Source of the DNA: [Eubacterium] cellulosolvens LD2006
Lineage (GTDB): Bacteria; Bacillota; Clostridia; Lachnospirales; Lachnospiraceae
Assembly: GCF_000621585.1 (NCBI RefSeq)
Contig: NZ_KK211310.1
Span: 94,104 to 158,103, forward strand
Direction of reading: 5' to 3'
DNA length: 64,000 nt
In this document: positions 27,315 through 38,600 of the stretch, piece by piece
Layout: each line of letters begins with the position of its first letter
How positions within the stretch are numbered: the first letter of the stretch is position 1
The notes under the pieces: model-generated
What the model saw: the letters and a program-made list of their open reading frames with translations, nothing else
Told to the model about the DNA's origin: nothing
Databases searched by the model: none
Position numbers and translations under genes: made by a program

Positions 27315-28396
27315 TACAGGTTCTCCTTCTCAAATTCAGTCATGAATTTCACGAGAGCCTCTACGCCTTCGTAAGGCATAGCGTTGTAGATGGATGCTCT
27401 CATTCCGCCAACGGTGCGGTGTCCCTTGAGGTTCTCAAGTCCTGCCTCTTTTGCCTGAGCGACGAACTTGGCGTCAAGGTCTTTGTTTCCTGTTACAAAC
27501 GGAACGTTCATCAGAGAGCGGTCCTCTTTGCGAACGGTACCTCTGAACAGTTTCGACTGATCCAGATAATCGTAAAGAAGGGCAGCCTTCTTCTCGTTTC
27601 TCTCGTTCATTGCCTCCAGACCACCGTTTGCCTTCAGCCATTTGAAGACTTTGCCGCACATGTAAATTGCCCAGCAGTTCGGTGTGTTATAGAGAGACTT
27701 TGCGTCAGCCTGTGTCTTGAACTTCATCATGGTCGGTGTTCCCTCAAGAACATCGTCTGTGATGAGATCCTCGCGGATACAGGAGATAACGAGGCCGGCC
27801 GGTCCAACGTTCTTCTGTACGCCACCATATACGATTCCGTACTTCTCAACATCGATCGGTCGTGACAGGAAGTTGGAGGAAACGTCAGCGACCAGAAGTT
27901 TACCCTTTGTGTTCGGAAGCTTGTGGTACTCTGTACCATAGATTGTGTTGTTCTCACAAATATAAACGTAGTCGGCATCCTCATCGATCGGAAGATCGGA
28001 ACAATCCGGAATGTAGGAGAATGTCTTGTCCTCGGAAGATGCGATTGCTCTCGCGTCACCGAAGATCTTTGCCTCCTGCCATGCCTTCTTTGCCCACTGA
28101 CCTGTGATGATGTAGTCAGCCACACGGTTTTTCATCAGGTTCATCGGGATCTGCGCGAACTGAAGAGATGCGCCTCCCTGAAGGAAAAGAACTTTGTAGT
28201 TCTCCGGAACTCCGACGAGCTCGCGGAAATCAGACTCTGCCTCTGTGATGATATCGTCGAACATCTTGGAACGATGGGACATCTCGTTTACGGACATTCC
28301 GCATCCGCGATAATCCATCATCTCCTCCTGTGCCTCGCGAAGTACTTCCTCCGGGAGCACAGCCGGTCCGGCCGAAAAATTATATACTCTTCCCAT
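27314..28396 (-). CDS. serC: Phosphoserine aminotransferase
   Basis: Second step of serine synthesis: 3-phosphohydroxypyruvate plus glutamate to phosphoserine; also used in some PLP synthesis routes. 360 aa, class V aminotransferase. It has the opening VYNFSAGPAVLPEEVL, EMSHRSKMF, LFLQGGASLQFAQIPMNL, the PLP lysine in YGGVQKNVGPAGLV and the C-terminal GHRTVGGMRASIYNAMP. First gene of serC-serA with a strong own promoter. No serB-type phosphatase is in the window. Confidence 0.97.
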   Translation of the reverse strand: MGRVYNFSAGPAVLPEEVLREAQEEMMDYRGCGMSVNEMSHRSKMFDDIITEAESDFRELVGVPENYKVLFLQGGASLQFAQIPMNLMKNRVADYIITGQWAKKAWQEAKIFGDARAIASSEDKTFSYIPDCSDLPIDEDADYVYICENNTIYGTEYHKLPNTKGKLLVADVSSNFLSRPIDVEKYGIVYGGVQKNVGPAGLVISCIREDLITDDVLEGTPTMMKFKTQADAKSLYNTPNCWAIYMCGKVFKWLKANGGLEAMNERNEKKAALLYDYLDQSKLFRGTVRKEDRSLMNVPFVTGNKDLDAKFVAQAKEAGLENLKGHRTVGGMRASIYNAMPYEGVEALVKFMTEFEKENL

Positions 28397-28446
28397 TTTT
28401 ATGTTCCTCCTGCATAAAACAATAAATATTCTAATAACAATTCATC

Positions 28447-28475
28447 ATTCTACGCTTTTGATATTTTTTTGTCAA
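28447..28475 (-). promoter_or_regulatory. serC-serA promoter
   Basis: Minus strand TTGACA (28470-28475), 17-base spacer, TAGAAT (28447-28452). A strong housekeeping consensus. Confidence 0.8.
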
Positions 28476-28522
28476 CAGATTAGCTACTCTCACACACAAT
28501 TTCGAAAGCCATCTGTTTTTCC

Positions 28523-30205
28523 TTAATTTTTCCAGTTTTTCATATCTTCCTGGTCGTAGATCTTGTTGTTCGGCATTCCCGCAGGGATCATCGGCGATAC
28601 CTTGTCGTCGGAAGCCACCACGCACTCGATCACCGTCGGCTCACCGGACGCGATCGCCGCCTCGAGAGCCGGAGCAAACTCCTCCGCCTTTGTGACGCGA
28701 ACGCCTCTGGCGCCCATGGACTCCGCAACCTTTACGAAATCAACCTTGTCCTCGAGAACCGTGTTGGAATAACGCTGTCCGTAGAACAGTGTCTGCCACT
28801 GCCGCACCATGCCGAGCACATGGTTGTTGATCACGATCTCGATAACCGGGATGTTGCTTCTCGTCGCCGTGGCCACCTCGTTCATGTTCATACGGAAGCA
28901 GCCGTCTCCTGCGATATTGATGACGGTCTTCTCCGGTCTTCCGCACTTTGCACCGATTGCTGCGCCAAGTCCGTATCCCATGGTTCCGAGGCCGCCGGAA
29001 GTCAGAAGCTGACGCGGATCCTTGAACTTGTAATACTGCGCCGTCCACATCTGGTGCTGACCGACGTCGGTACAGATCAGCGCGTCTCCCTTTGTCACCT
29101 CGTATACTTTTTCAATGACAAAAGGACCCGTGAGCGTATTCTCCGGAACGATGTCGTTGACAAGTTCCTGCTTTGCCTTCCTTTCGGCAGCCCACTCTTC
29201 ATTGTTCTTTTCCTGAAGTTCCGGAAGAAGTCTCTTCAGAACCTCGCGCAGATCTCCGCTGATCTTCGCGTCTACGACAACATTCTTGTTGATCTCGGCC
29301 GGATCGACATCAATCTGGAGAATCTTCGCCTGTTTCGCGAAGGTCTTCGGGCTTCCGACATCACGATCCGAAAATCTCGCTCCGAGAACGATCAGAAGAT
29401 CGCACTCTCCGATGAGAAGGTTTGCTCCCTTAGTGCCGTGCATACCGAGCATACCCATGTAGTATTCATCCGTGCCCGGGAAGGTTCCCTTGCCCATCAG
29501 CGTATCGCAGACCGGAGCCTGAAGCTTGTGTGCAAGTTCCATAACTTCCTCCTGCGCGCCGGAAATCGCGGCGCCGCCTCCGACAAAGAGATACGGGCGC
29601 TTCGACTTATTGATCATCTTCACCGCGCGGGCGAGATCCTCCTCGGTAATCGTATCCGTAACCGGAAGATCTTTCTTCGGCTCCTGCTTGATGTAATCGC
29701 ACATCGCCGCTGTCACGTCTTTGGTGACATCCACAAGCACCGGTCCCGGTCTTCCGCTTCTGGCGATCGTGAAAGCACGGCGGATCGTATCTGCCAGCTT
29801 CTTCACATCTTTTACGATCGTGCTGTACTTCGTAATCGGCATGGTAATTCCGGCGATATCCACCTCCTGGAAACTATCCTTTCCAAGATACGGCGTTCCG
29901 ACGTTCGCTGTGATCGCAACCATCGGTACGGAATCCATATAGGCGGTCGCGATACCGGTCACGAGGTTTGTCGCTCCCGGTCCGCTGGTAGCCAGACAAA
30001 CGCCGACCTTTCCGGTCGCGCGGGCGTAGCCGTCTGCCGCGTGGGATGCTCCCTGCTCATGGGAGGTGAGTACGTGTTTGAGTTCCGGATGTTTGTAAAT
30101 CTCATCATATAAATTCAGGATCGCTCCGCCCGGGTATCCGAAGACAATATCTACTCCCTGTTCCTTCAGACACTCGATGATGATCTGTGATCCATTGAGT
30201 TTCAT
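28523..30205 (-). CDS. ilvB: Acetolactate synthase, large (catalytic) subunit
   Basis: Condenses two pyruvates, or pyruvate plus 2-oxobutyrate, in valine, leucine and isoleucine synthesis; needs TPP, FAD and Mg2+. 560 aa. The opening VDIVFGYPGGAILNLYDEI and the TPP glutamate in SHEQGASHAADGYAR are typical. The TPP/Mg2+ motif is GDGCFRMNMNEVATA...NNHVLGMVRQW (read in parts). ATG at 30205 follows GAGGAAATACG. No ilvN-type regulatory subunit or ilvC lies next to it in this window. Third gene after leuB and ilvD, with a hairpin in the gap. Confidence 0.96.
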   Translation of the reverse strand: MKLNGSQIIIECLKEQGVDIVFGYPGGAILNLYDEIYKHPELKHVLTSHEQGASHAADGYARATGKVGVCLATSGPGATNLVTGIATAYMDSVPMVAITANVGTPYLGKDSFQEVDIAGITMPITKYSTIVKDVKKLADTIRRAFTIARSGRPGPVLVDVTKDVTAAMCDYIKQEPKKDLPVTDTITEEDLARAVKMINKSKRPYLFVGGGAAISGAQEEVMELAHKLQAPVCDTLMGKGTFPGTDEYYMGMLGMHGTKGANLLIGECDLLIVLGARFSDRDVGSPKTFAKQAKILQIDVDPAEINKNVVVDAKISGDLREVLKRLLPELQEKNNEEWAAERKAKQELVNDIVPENTLTGPFVIEKVYEVTKGDALICTDVGQHQMWTAQYYKFKDPRQLLTSGGLGTMGYGLGAAIGAKCGRPEKTVINIAGDGCFRMNMNEVATATRSNIPVIEIVINNHVLGMVRQWQTLFYGQRYSNTVLEDKVDFVKVAESMGARGVRVTKAEEFAPALEAAIASGEPTVIECVVASDDKVSPMIPAGMPNNKIYDQEDMKNWKN

Positions 30206-30319
30206 CGTATTTCCTCTTTTCTATCTCTCTAGATGTCTGCTATTCCGGTATATCATCCATAAAACAATCTGGTTTATTCAAAATTCATGGAAAGCTATAC
30301 CTCTGTCTCAATCATTTTC

Positions 30320-30355
30320 CGGCTGTTACACACTGCAAGCGAAGTATAACAGCCG
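30320..30355 (-). promoter_or_regulatory. Intercistronic hairpin between ilvD and ilvB
   Basis: Arms CGGCTGTTA (30320-30328) and TAACAGCCG (30347-30355), 18-base loop. Only a short run GGAAAATG follows on the minus strand, so partial attenuation or mRNA processing is more likely than full termination. Confidence 0.5.
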
Positions 30356-30371
30356 CAAAAATGCCTGAAAA

Positions 30372-32036
30372 TCATTCCGTAACGTTGAGGATCGCGCCTC
30401 TGTCCGCGCTGGTTACAAGTTTCGCGTATCTCGCAAGATAGCCGCTCACATTCTTCTCTTTCGGCGTCCAGCCCTCTTTTCTCTTCGCCAGCTCTTCGTC
30501 GCTTACTTTCAGTTCGATCTTGTACTCCGGAATATTGATGCGGATGATGTCGCCCTCCTGAACAAAGGCAATCGGTCCGCCGAGGGCAGCCTCCGGACTC
30601 ACGTGTCCGATGGAAGCGCCTCTGGATGCGCCTGAGAAACGTCCGTCTGTGATCAGCGCCACGCTGCTTCCGAGACCCATACCCGCGATCGCGGATGTCG
30701 GGTTGAGCATCTCTCTCATACCCGGGCCGCCTTTCGGTCCTTCATAGCGGATAACGACAACATCGCCGGCGACAATCTTTCCGCCCTTGATCGCGGCGAT
30801 TGCCTCTTCCTCGGACTCAAAGACTCTGGCCGGTCCCTCGTGTACCATCATCTCCGGAACAACGGCGGATCTCTTAACAACACAGCCGCGCGGAGCAAGA
30901 TTTCCTTTGAGAACGGCAAGGCCGCCGGTCTTCATATACGGCTCGTCCACCGGACGGATCACTTCCGGATTGAGGTTGATCGCGTTCTTGATATTCTCGC
31001 CGACTGTTTTTCCTGTGACGGTCATGCAGTCGAGGTTCAGAAGTCCGAGTTTGGAGATCTCGTTCATAACGGCGTAGATTCCGCCGGCCTCGTTCAGGTC
31101 TTCCATGTAGGTCGGGCCTGCCGGTGCCAGATGGCAGAGGTTCGGCGTTCTCTCGCTGATGCTGTTTGCCATCTCGATATCAAAGTCAAAGCCTACCTCG
31201 TGCGCAATGGCCGGGATATGAAGCATCGTATTGGTGGAGCATCCGAGCGCCATGTCCATGGTCAGGGCGTTTTCAAACGCCTCTTTTGTCATGATGTCTC
31301 TCGGGCGGATATTTTTCTCAATCATATCCATGACTGCCATTCCCGCATGTTTCGCGAGACGGAGTCTCTGGGAATAAACGGCCGGGATGGTTCCGTTACC
31401 GCGAAGTCCCATACCGAGCACCTCCGTCAGACAGTTCATACTGTTCGCCGTGTACATACCGGAGCAGGATCCGCAGGTCGGACATACATTCTCCTCGTAA
31501 TTGCGAACGTCATCTTCTGTCATCGTTCCTGCGGCGAAGGAACCTACCGCCTCGAACATGGAGGAGAGACTTCTCTTCTTTCCGTGGATATGGCCGGCAA
31601 GCATCGGACCGCCGCTGACAAAGACAGTCGGGATGTTGACGCGGGCCGCTGCCATCAGAAGTCCCGGTACGTTCTTGTCACAGTTCGGGATCATAACGAG
31701 ACCATCGAACTGATGGGCAATTGCCATACACTCGGTGGAGTCCGCAATCAGATCTCTTGTGACCAGAGAGTACTTCATTCCCACGTGTCCCATGGCGATG
31801 CCGTCGCACACGGCGATGGCCGGGAACATCACCGGCACACCGCCGGCCTCGGCCACGCCCATTTTTACCGCCTGGGCGATCTTATCCAGATTCATATGTC
31901 CCGGTACAATCTCATTATAGGAACACACGATACCGATCATCGGCTTGTGCATTTCCTCTTCTGTCATACCAAGAGCGTTAAAAAGACTTCTCGCAGGGGC
32001 AGCCTGCATTCCTTTTCTTGCGTTATCACTTATCAT
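30372..32036 (-). CDS. ilvD: Dihydroxy-acid dehydratase
   Basis: Dehydrates 2,3-dihydroxy-isovalerate or -methylvalerate in branched-chain amino-acid synthesis using an Fe-S cluster. 554 aa from the ATG at 32036, with GAGGAGATTGATC upstream; a TTG two codons earlier is possible. Fe-S cysteines lie in [11 protein letters not shown] and [18 protein letters not shown]. Other family marks are [28 protein letters not shown] and [21 protein letters not shown]. It sits between leuB and ilvB. Confidence 0.97.
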   Translation of the reverse strand: MISDNARKGMQAAPARSLFNALGMTEEEMHKPMIGIVCSYNEIVPGHMNLDKIAQAVKMGVAEAGGVPVMFPAIAVCDGIAMGHVGMKYSLVTRDLIADSTECMAIAHQFDGLVMIPNCDKNVPGLLMAAARVNIPTVFVSGGPMLAGHIHGKKRSLSSMFEAVGSFAAGTMTEDDVRNYEENVCPTCGSCSGMYTANSMNCLTEVLGMGLRGNGTIPAVYSQRLRLAKHAGMAVMDMIEKNIRPRDIMTKEAFENALTMDMALGCSTNTMLHIPAIAHEVGFDFDIEMANSISERTPNLCHLAPAGPTYMEDLNEAGGIYAVMNEISKLGLLNLDCMTVTGKTVGENIKNAINLNPEVIRPVDEPYMKTGGLAVLKGNLAPRGCVVKRSAVVPEMMVHEGPARVFESEEEAIAAIKGGKIVAGDVVVIRYEGPKGGPGMREMLNPTSAIAGMGLGSSVALITDGRFSGASRGASIGHVSPEAALGGPIAFVQEGDIIRINIPEYKIELKVSDEELAKRKEGWTPKEKNVSGYLARYAKLVTSADRGAILNVTE

Positions 32037-32148
32037 GATCAATCTCCTCTCAAAAAATGATCTCTCATCGAATCATTGTTCTCAGACAAACGTCCGCATC
32101 GCAAATTTCCCATACCAACGAACACGAAGAGGGAAGCTGCGTCTCAAA

Positions 32149-33243
32149 TCAGAGCTGCATCAGAATCTTCACGATCTGATCGCCCATCTCCGTGGTGGAT
32201 ACCTTCGTCGTTCCCTCGGAGTAAATATCTCCCGTGCGGTAGCCCTGTGCGAGAACTTCCTCCACAGCAGCCTCCACGTCATCCGCCTCTTTGTCGAGGT
32301 TGAGGGAATAGCGGAGCATCATGGCCGCGGAAAGAATGGTCGCGATCGGGTTGGCAATATTTTTGCCCGCGATGTCCGGCGCGGAGCCGTGGGACGGCTC
32401 ATAGAGACCAAAGCTTGTCTCATTCAGACTTGCGGAGGAAAGCATACCGATGGATCCTGTCACCATACTTGCCTCGTCGGAGAGAATATCTCCGAACATG
32501 TTCTCAGTCAGGATGACGTCGAACTGCTTCGGATCGCGGACGAGCTGCATCGCGCAGTTGTCGACGAGCATATTTTCATACTCTACCTCCGGATACTCTT
32601 TTGCCACTTCCGCGGTAACCTTTCTCCAGAGTCTGGAAGAATCCAGCACGTTGGCCTTATCGACCTCCGTCACTTTCTTTCTTCTCTTCATGGCAATATC
32701 GAAGGCGCGCTTCGCAATCCGGCGGATCTCGTTTTCATTATAGGAAAGCGAATCGCGTGCCGTCTCAACGCCGTCGACCATTCCCGTCTCTCTCGCGCCA
32801 AAGTAGAGACCTCCGGTGAGCTCACGGACAATGATCATATCAAAGCCCTGATCGCCGATGATCTCATCACGTAAGGGACAGGCAGCCTTCAATTCATTGT
32901 AGAGGTAAGCCGGACGGAGATTTGCGAAAAGATTCAACGCTTTCCGGATTCCGAGAAGTCCCGCTTCCGGTCTTCTGGACGGCTCCAGCTGGTACCAGGG
33001 TGAAGTCTTCGCATCACCGCCGATCGAGCCCATCAGAACCGCGTCACATGTCTTTGCCTCGGCAACCGTCTCGTCTGTGAGCGGATATCCGGTCGCATCG
33101 ATGGATGCGCCGCCAAGAAGCAGTCTGGAATACTCGAAGGAATGTCCGTACTTCGCACATACCGCATCCAGTACTTTCTGAGCCTCGTTTACGATCTCAG
33201 GGCCGATTCCGTCCCCGTGGATCAAACCAATTTTGTAATTCAT
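32149..33243 (-). CDS. leuB: 3-Isopropylmalate dehydrogenase
   Basis: NAD-dependent oxidative decarboxylation of 3-isopropylmalate in leucine synthesis. 364 aa with the full family pattern: IGLIHGDGIGPEIV, the insertion region EAGLLGIRKALNLFANLRPA, RELTGGLYFGARE, the catalytic Tyr/Lys segments, and YEPSHGSAPDIAGKNIANP. First gene of the apparent leuB-ilvD-ilvB unit. The leuA, leuC and leuD partners are not in the window, so the pathway is split on the chromosome. Confidence 0.97.
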   Translation of the reverse strand: MNYKIGLIHGDGIGPEIVNEAQKVLDAVCAKYGHSFEYSRLLLGGASIDATGYPLTDETVAEAKTCDAVLMGSIGGDAKTSPWYQLEPSRRPEAGLLGIRKALNLFANLRPAYLYNELKAACPLRDEIIGDQGFDMIIVRELTGGLYFGARETGMVDGVETARDSLSYNENEIRRIAKRAFDIAMKRRKKVTEVDKANVLDSSRLWRKVTAEVAKEYPEVEYENMLVDNCAMQLVRDPKQFDVILTENMFGDILSDEASMVTGSIGMLSSASLNETSFGLYEPSHGSAPDIAGKNIANPIATILSAAMMLRYSLNLDKEADDVEAAVEEVLAQGYRTGDIYSEGTTKVSTTEMGDQIVKILMQL

Positions 33244-33344
33244 GGCAAATCTCCCGTCTTCTTTTTTGCTGATCAGTGCGCATTTCCAAGGTGCTGCGCG
33301 CTGTGTGTACTTTTATTCATGCATTTCATGCACATTTATCAACT

Positions 33345-33373
33345 ATAATACTTCAATTCAATTACGTTTTCAA
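33345..33373 (-). promoter_or_regulatory. leuB-ilvD-ilvB promoter
   Basis: Minus strand TTGAAA (33368-33373), 17-base spacer, TATTAT (33345-33350). The leader is about 95 bases and shows no T-box (no specifier stem or T-box bulge sequence seen). Confidence 0.6.
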
Positions 33374-33535
33374 CCGTGAAAGTAAGGTCGGATTGAATTT
33401 TAAGGTGAAAAAAATGCAACATACCACAAATAAGATGAGGTGTGAAGTCCGCAGGATACGCACTCACGCGGTGCATTGCCGCTTCGCATCCGCGCCCGGC
33501 GAGAGAAGGTCGCAAACGGATTTTTTTCCGCACAC
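33374..33535. other. Intergenic stretch between leuB and yajC
   Basis: Part of a 337-base gap. Contains a GC-rich repeat-like sequence around 33440-33520, of the same general kind as those beyond other operon ends, but no gene that I can support. Confidence 0.4.
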
Positions 33536-33570
33536 AAAACGGGAGCCGCACGTTTTGGCAGCTCCCGTTC
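33536..33570 (-). terminator. yajC terminator
   Basis: Minus strand AACGGGAGC ... GCTCCCGTT with a 14-base internal loop, followed by TTG. It lies 10-45 bases past the yajC stop. Confidence 0.75.
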
Positions 33571-33580
33571 ATCGTATTTC

Positions 33581-33937
33581 TTATTTTTTTGCTTTTGCGT
33601 CTTTTTCTTTATCCTCTTTCGCAGCGGCTGCCTGCTCCGGTTTCTCCACCAGAGCGATCGCCTCTTTGCGCATCGGGATTCTGCAGTTCTTGTTGTTTCC
33701 GAACTCCACGATTACATCGTCGTCGCTGATATCGATGAGAATACCGTAGAAGCCGCTGGTTGTAACCACTGCGTCACCGATTTCCATGGAAGAGAGCATC
33801 TCCTGCGTTCTCTTCTGCTCTTTCTTCTGCGGACGGATCATCATAAAGTACATCAGGGCAAACATTGCCACAATCATAATGAGCATGCTCATCATACTTC
33901 CCGCTCCTGCATTCGCGTTCGCGCTCGCTAAAATCAT
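33581..33937 (-). CDS. yajC: Preprotein translocase accessory subunit YajC
   Basis: 118 aa from the ATG at 33937, chosen because GGAGGAAATAAG precedes it; a longer frame upstream has no ribosome site. One transmembrane segment (about 14-33) is followed by the family signature MIRPQKKEQKRTQEMLSS and IGDAVVTTSGFYGILIDI. It ends in a Lys/Ala/Asp-rich tail. YajC associates with SecDF. The gene follows tgt, the classical tgt-yajC pairing. Confidence 0.95.
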   Translation of the reverse strand: MILASANANAGAGSMMSMLIMIVAMFALMYFMMIRPQKKEQKRTQEMLSSMEIGDAVVTTSGFYGILIDISDDDVIVEFGNNKNCRIPMRKEAIALVEKPEQAAAAKEDKEKDAKAKK

Positions 33938-34123
33938 CTTATTTCCTCCTGCATTTTCACGTAATCTTCCGGTACCGGTCTTCCATATCCGGGATACCCG
34001 GAACGGATAACGGTAAAAAAACCGCATTTCCTCTATCATACACAATCGATATAGCTTCATCAAGAGTTTTCTGTCGCAGCTTCCGAAAGGCAGCCGCACG
34101 GCCGGTCACCACTTTCCCCCTTT

Positions 34124-35347
34124 TCAGGACTCTTCCTGCTTCCCGGCCTTTCTCACTTCTTCATTGATGACCTTCTGGTAGAATTTCGGCTGATTCATCA
34201 CCTTGTGGTTCTGTTTCTCCTCGTTGAGGTCATCCAGTGCTTTCTTCTTCCAGGTATCCCAGGTGTCGTTGTCGATCGCCTCCCGGATCTCCTCCATGAG
34301 ATGGTTGTAGAAATAGAGATTATGAAGGGTACAGAATCGAAGGCCGAGCATCTCTTTTGCCTTCAACAGATGGCGGATATAGCCCCTTGAATATCTCCGG
34401 CAGACCGGACAGCCGCAGCCCTCCTCGATCGGACGCTCGTCCAGTTCGAACTGCGCGTTCATCAGATTCAGATGTCCGTGATGGGTGTAGACGTGACCGT
34501 GTCTTCCGTTTCGGCTCGGGTACACGCAGTCAAAGAAGTCGACGCCCCGGTCGACAGCCTCGATGATATTGGCCGGTGTGCCCACGCCCATCAGATAGGT
34601 CGGCTTGTCCTTGGGCAGATACGGAACCACGTGATCCAGCACATCGTACATCTGCTCGTGGGTCTCTCCCACCGCAAGGCCTCCGACCGCGTAGCCGTCG
34701 AGTTCCCTCTCGGTGATCATCTTCGCGTGCTCGATTCGCAGGTCATTGTACACCGCTCCCTGATTGATTCCGAAGAGAAGCTGGTGCGGATTGACGGTGT
34801 CCTCGCGCATATTCAGCTCCCGCATCTTCTTCTGACAGCGGTCCAGCCATCTCGTCGTGCGCTCGATGGACTTCTTCACATACTGCTGTGTCGCCACACT
34901 GGACGGACACTCATCAAAGGCCATGGCGATGGTCGAGCCGAGATTCGACTGAATCTGCATACTCTCTTCCGGTCCCATGAAGATATAATGTCCGTCGATG
35001 TGCGAGCGGAACGTCACGCCCTCTTCCTTGATCTTGCGCATATCAGCCAGAGAAAAAACCTGAAAGCCGCCGGAATCAGTGAGAATCGGCTTATTCCAGG
35101 ACATGAATTTGTGCAGTCCGCCGAGTTTTTTGATCGTCTCGTCACCCGTGCGCACGTGCAGATGGTAGGTGTTGGAGAGCTCGATCTGCGTTCCGATCCG
35201 TTCGAGATCCTCCGTCGACACGCCGCCCTTGATTGCCGCCACCGTACCGACATTCATGAAGACCGGCGTCTGCACGGTGCCGTGAACGGTCGTAAATTCA
35301 GCCCGCTTCGCGCGGCCGCAGACTTTCATCAATTTATATTCAGCCAT
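34124..35347 (-). CDS. tgt: tRNA-guanine transglycosylase (queuine tRNA-ribosyltransferase)
   Basis: Exchanges guanine-34 for preQ1 in tRNAs with GUN anticodons. 407 aa from the ATG at 35347, after GTGAGGAAAACT. Family features are GTVQTPVFMNVGTVAAIKG, the substrate aspartate in ILTDSGGFQVFSLA, IAMAFDECPSS, GGLAVGE, the nucleophile Asp region GVDFFDCVYPSRNGRHG, and the zinc site CGCPVCRRYSRGYIRHL...LHNLYF. Upstream of yajC; promoter at 35389-35417. Confidence 0.97.
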   Translation of the reverse strand: MAEYKLMKVCGRAKRAEFTTVHGTVQTPVFMNVGTVAAIKGGVSTEDLERIGTQIELSNTYHLHVRTGDETIKKLGGLHKFMSWNKPILTDSGGFQVFSLADMRKIKEEGVTFRSHIDGHYIFMGPEESMQIQSNLGSTIAMAFDECPSSVATQQYVKKSIERTTRWLDRCQKKMRELNMREDTVNPHQLLFGINQGAVYNDLRIEHAKMITERELDGYAVGGLAVGETHEQMYDVLDHVVPYLPKDKPTYLMGVGTPANIIEAVDRGVDFFDCVYPSRNGRHGHVYTHHGHLNLMNAQFELDERPIEEGCGCPVCRRYSRGYIRHLLKAKEMLGLRFCTLHNLYFYNHLMEEIREAIDNDTWDTWKKKALDDLNEEKQNHKVMNQPKFYQKVINEEVRKAGKQEES

Positions 35348-35388
35348 AGTTTTCCTCACAAATAGTTTTGTATGTAATCCGAATCTTT

Positions 35389-35417
35389 ATCATACCGAAG
35401 TTATCCCGCCGAATCAA
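35389..35417 (-). promoter_or_regulatory. tgt promoter
   Basis: Minus strand TTGATT (35412-35417), 17-base spacer, TATGAT (35389-35394). Confidence 0.65.
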
Positions 35418-35594
35418 GAAAAACTTCCCCGGACATCACACGCTGTCCCCCCGCCTCCATTCCGGCTCTCTCACCCGCAGCCCCACTCCTGAAAGACACG
35501 CCATCGTGTGAAATATCTGTCGGAGACATTCACAAAACAGGACGCGATTTGCGGTTGATTCGCCAGAATTTTTAATAAGAAAAGATCAGTTGAG

Positions 35595-35623
35595 TTGTTT
35601 TTATATAACCGTTGTCGTATAAT
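35595..35623 (+). promoter_or_regulatory. Promoter of the activase gene
   Basis: TTGTTT (35595-35600), 17-base spacer, TATAAT (35618-35623), divergent from tgt. The 177 bases between the two promoters show nothing recognisable. Confidence 0.7.
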
Positions 35624-35651
35624 CGGACACAGTATGAAAAGGAGTGAATAT

Positions 35652-38600
35652 ATGTCAGATCTTAACTACACGCTTGGAATCGACATCGGTTCCACAACGG
35701 TAAAAATTGTAATATTGGACATCGAGAAGAAAATCCTCTTCTCCGATTACCAGAGACATTTCGCACGTATTCAGGAAACCCTTGCCGACCTTCTTGAAAA
35801 GGCGCAGGAGAAACTCGGAGATATCACCCTCCATCCTGTGATTACAGGATCCGGTGGTCTCGCTCTCGCCAAAAGTGTCGGCGTACCTTTTGTACAGGAA
35901 GTAATTGCGGTCTCCTCCGCGCTTCAGTTCACGGCTCCGCAGACAGATGTTGCCATCGAGCTCGGCGGCGAGGACGCAAAAATCATTTACTTTGAAAACG
36001 GAAACATCGAACAGCGTATGAACGGAGTCTGCGCAGGGGGTACCGGTTCCTTCATCGACCAGATGGCCGCCCTTCTGCAGACGGACGCCACCGGTCTGAA
36101 CGAATACGCCAAGTCCTATCAGGCCATCTACCCGATCGCTGCGCGCTGCGGTGTATTTGCAAAAACAGACATTCAGCCTCTGATCAACGAGGGCGCCACC
36201 AAAGAAGATCTCTCGGTTTCGATCTTCCAGGCCGTTGTAAACCAGACCATCTCGGGACTTGCCTGCGGTAAGCCGATCCGCGGCCACGTGGCCTTCCTCG
36301 GAGGTCCGCTTCACTTCCTCTCCGAGCTTCGCCAGTGCTTTGTGCGCACGCTGAATCTCGACGGGGAACACGCGATCGTTCCGGATAACTCCCACCTCTT
36401 TGCCGCAATGGGTTCCGCCCTCAACGCAAAAGAGGACACTGAGTTCTCCCTTGTAAATATGAAGAACGAGCTTCGCAAAGGAATCAAACTCGAGATGGAA
36501 GTTGCCCGCATGGAGCCGCTCTTTGCCAATAAAGAGGAATTCGACGAGTTCATCACAAGACATGACAAAGACAAAGTGGGCACCATTGATTTTTCCACCT
36601 ACAAGGGAAACTGCTACCTCGGCATCGACGCCGGTTCCACGACCACAAAGGCCGCCGTCATCTCCGAGGAGGGAGATCTGCTCTATTCCTTCTATGATAA
36701 TAACCAGGGAAATCCCCTCGCCACCTCGATCCGGGCCATTCAGGACATCTACTCAAAGATGCCCTCCACCGCACGCATCGCCTACGCCTGCTCCACCGGT
36801 TACGGCGAGCAGCTGATCAAGGCAGCTCTGATGCTCGACGAGGGCGAGGTCGAGACCATCGCCCACTATACGGCGGCATCCTTCTTTGAGCCGGAAGTTG
36901 ACTGCATCCTTGATATCGGCGGACAGGACATGAAGTGCATCAAGATCCGGGACGGCGCGGTAGATTCCGTTCAGCTGAACGAGGCCTGCTCCTCCGGCTG
37001 CGGTTCCTTCATCGAGAACTTCGCGAACTCTCTGAATTTCAAAGTCAAAGACTTCGCCCAGGAAGCTCTTTTTGCAGAGAACCCGATCGACCTCGGAACC
37101 AGATGTACGGTCTTCATGAACTCCCGTGTAAAACAGGCGCAGAAAGAAGGGGCGACCGTAGCGGACATCTCCGCCGGCCTCGCCTACTCCGTCATCCGAA
37201 ACGCTCTTTATAAGGTCATTAAGGTCTCCGACGCCAGGGAGCTCGGAAAACACATCGTCGTTCAGGGAGGTACCTTCTATAATAATGCGGTACTCCGAAG
37301 CTTCGAGCGCATTGCCGACTGCCACGCGATCCGTCCGGACATCGCCGGAATCATGGGTGCCTTCGGCGCGGCGCTGATCGCAAGAGACCGCTGTGAGGGT
37401 AAAGAGACGACGATGCTTCCGATCGACAAGATCAACACCCTGGAGTACTCCACAAGAAGCACCTACTGCAAGGGCTGTACGAACCACTGCCGTCTGACGA
37501 TCAACCGCTTCTCCGGCGGCCGCCAGTTCATCAGCGGAAACCGCTGTGAGCGCGGAATCGGAAAAGAGAAAAACGCGAACCGCATCCCGAATATGTATGA
37601 GTGGAAATACGACCGCATCTTCGGCTACACGCCGCTTCCCGCCGACGAAGCTCCGAGAGGACGCATCGGCATTCCACGCGTGCTGAACATGTACGAGAAC
37701 TACCCGCTCTGGTTCACTTTCTTCACGAAGCTCGGCTACAGCGTCGTGCTCTCCCCGCAGTCCACGCGGAAGATCTACGAGCTCGGCATCGAGTCGATCC
37801 CGTCGGATACCGCCTGCTACCCGGCCAAGATCACCCACGGACATATCGAGTGGCTCATCAAACAGGGCGTCACAGACATCTTCTACCCGTGTATCCCGTA
37901 TGAGCGAAACGAGTTCCCGGAGGCAGTCAACCACTACAACTGCCCGATCGTCACCTCCTACGCGGAGAACATCAAGAACAATGTGGACGATCTGAAGCAG
38001 CTGGATATCAACTTCATGAACCCCTTCGTCGCCATGACCAGCGAAAAAATACTGGCGGACGAGCTCGTAAAAATCTTCCGGAATCTTCCGGAAGCCGAGG
38101 TTCGCCTCGCCTGTCGCGAGGGATGGAAAGAAATGGAGAATGTGCGGAACGACGTTCGCCGCAAAGGTGAGGAGGTTCTCAAGTGGATGTCCGAGACCGG
38201 ACACAACGGCATCGTTCTCGCCGGACGTCCGTACCACGTGGATCCGGAGATCCACCACGGTATTCCGGAGATGATCACAAGCTATAACGTCGCCGTTCTC
38301 ACCGAGGACGCCATCTCCCATCTGTCCGCCGTGGAACGTCCGCTCCGCGTCAACGACCAGTGGATGTACCACACAAGGCTCTACGCCGCGGCAAACTACG
38401 TCAAGAGAAGAAACGATCTGGAGCTCATCCAGCTCAACTCCTTCGGCTGCGGTCTCGACGCCGTGACGACCGACCAGGTATATGAGATCCTCAGCGGATC
38501 CAACAAGATCTACACCGTGCTGAAAATCGACGAGGTCAACAACCTCGGTGCAGTCCGCATCCGTGTGCGCTCCCTCCTCGCAGCAGTCCGTGTGAGATCG

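Noticed and set aside
33244-33344. A T-box or leucine attenuator in the leuB leader.
   Set aside because: The leader is only ~95 bases, and no specifier stem, T-box bulge sequence or Leu-codon leader peptide was found.
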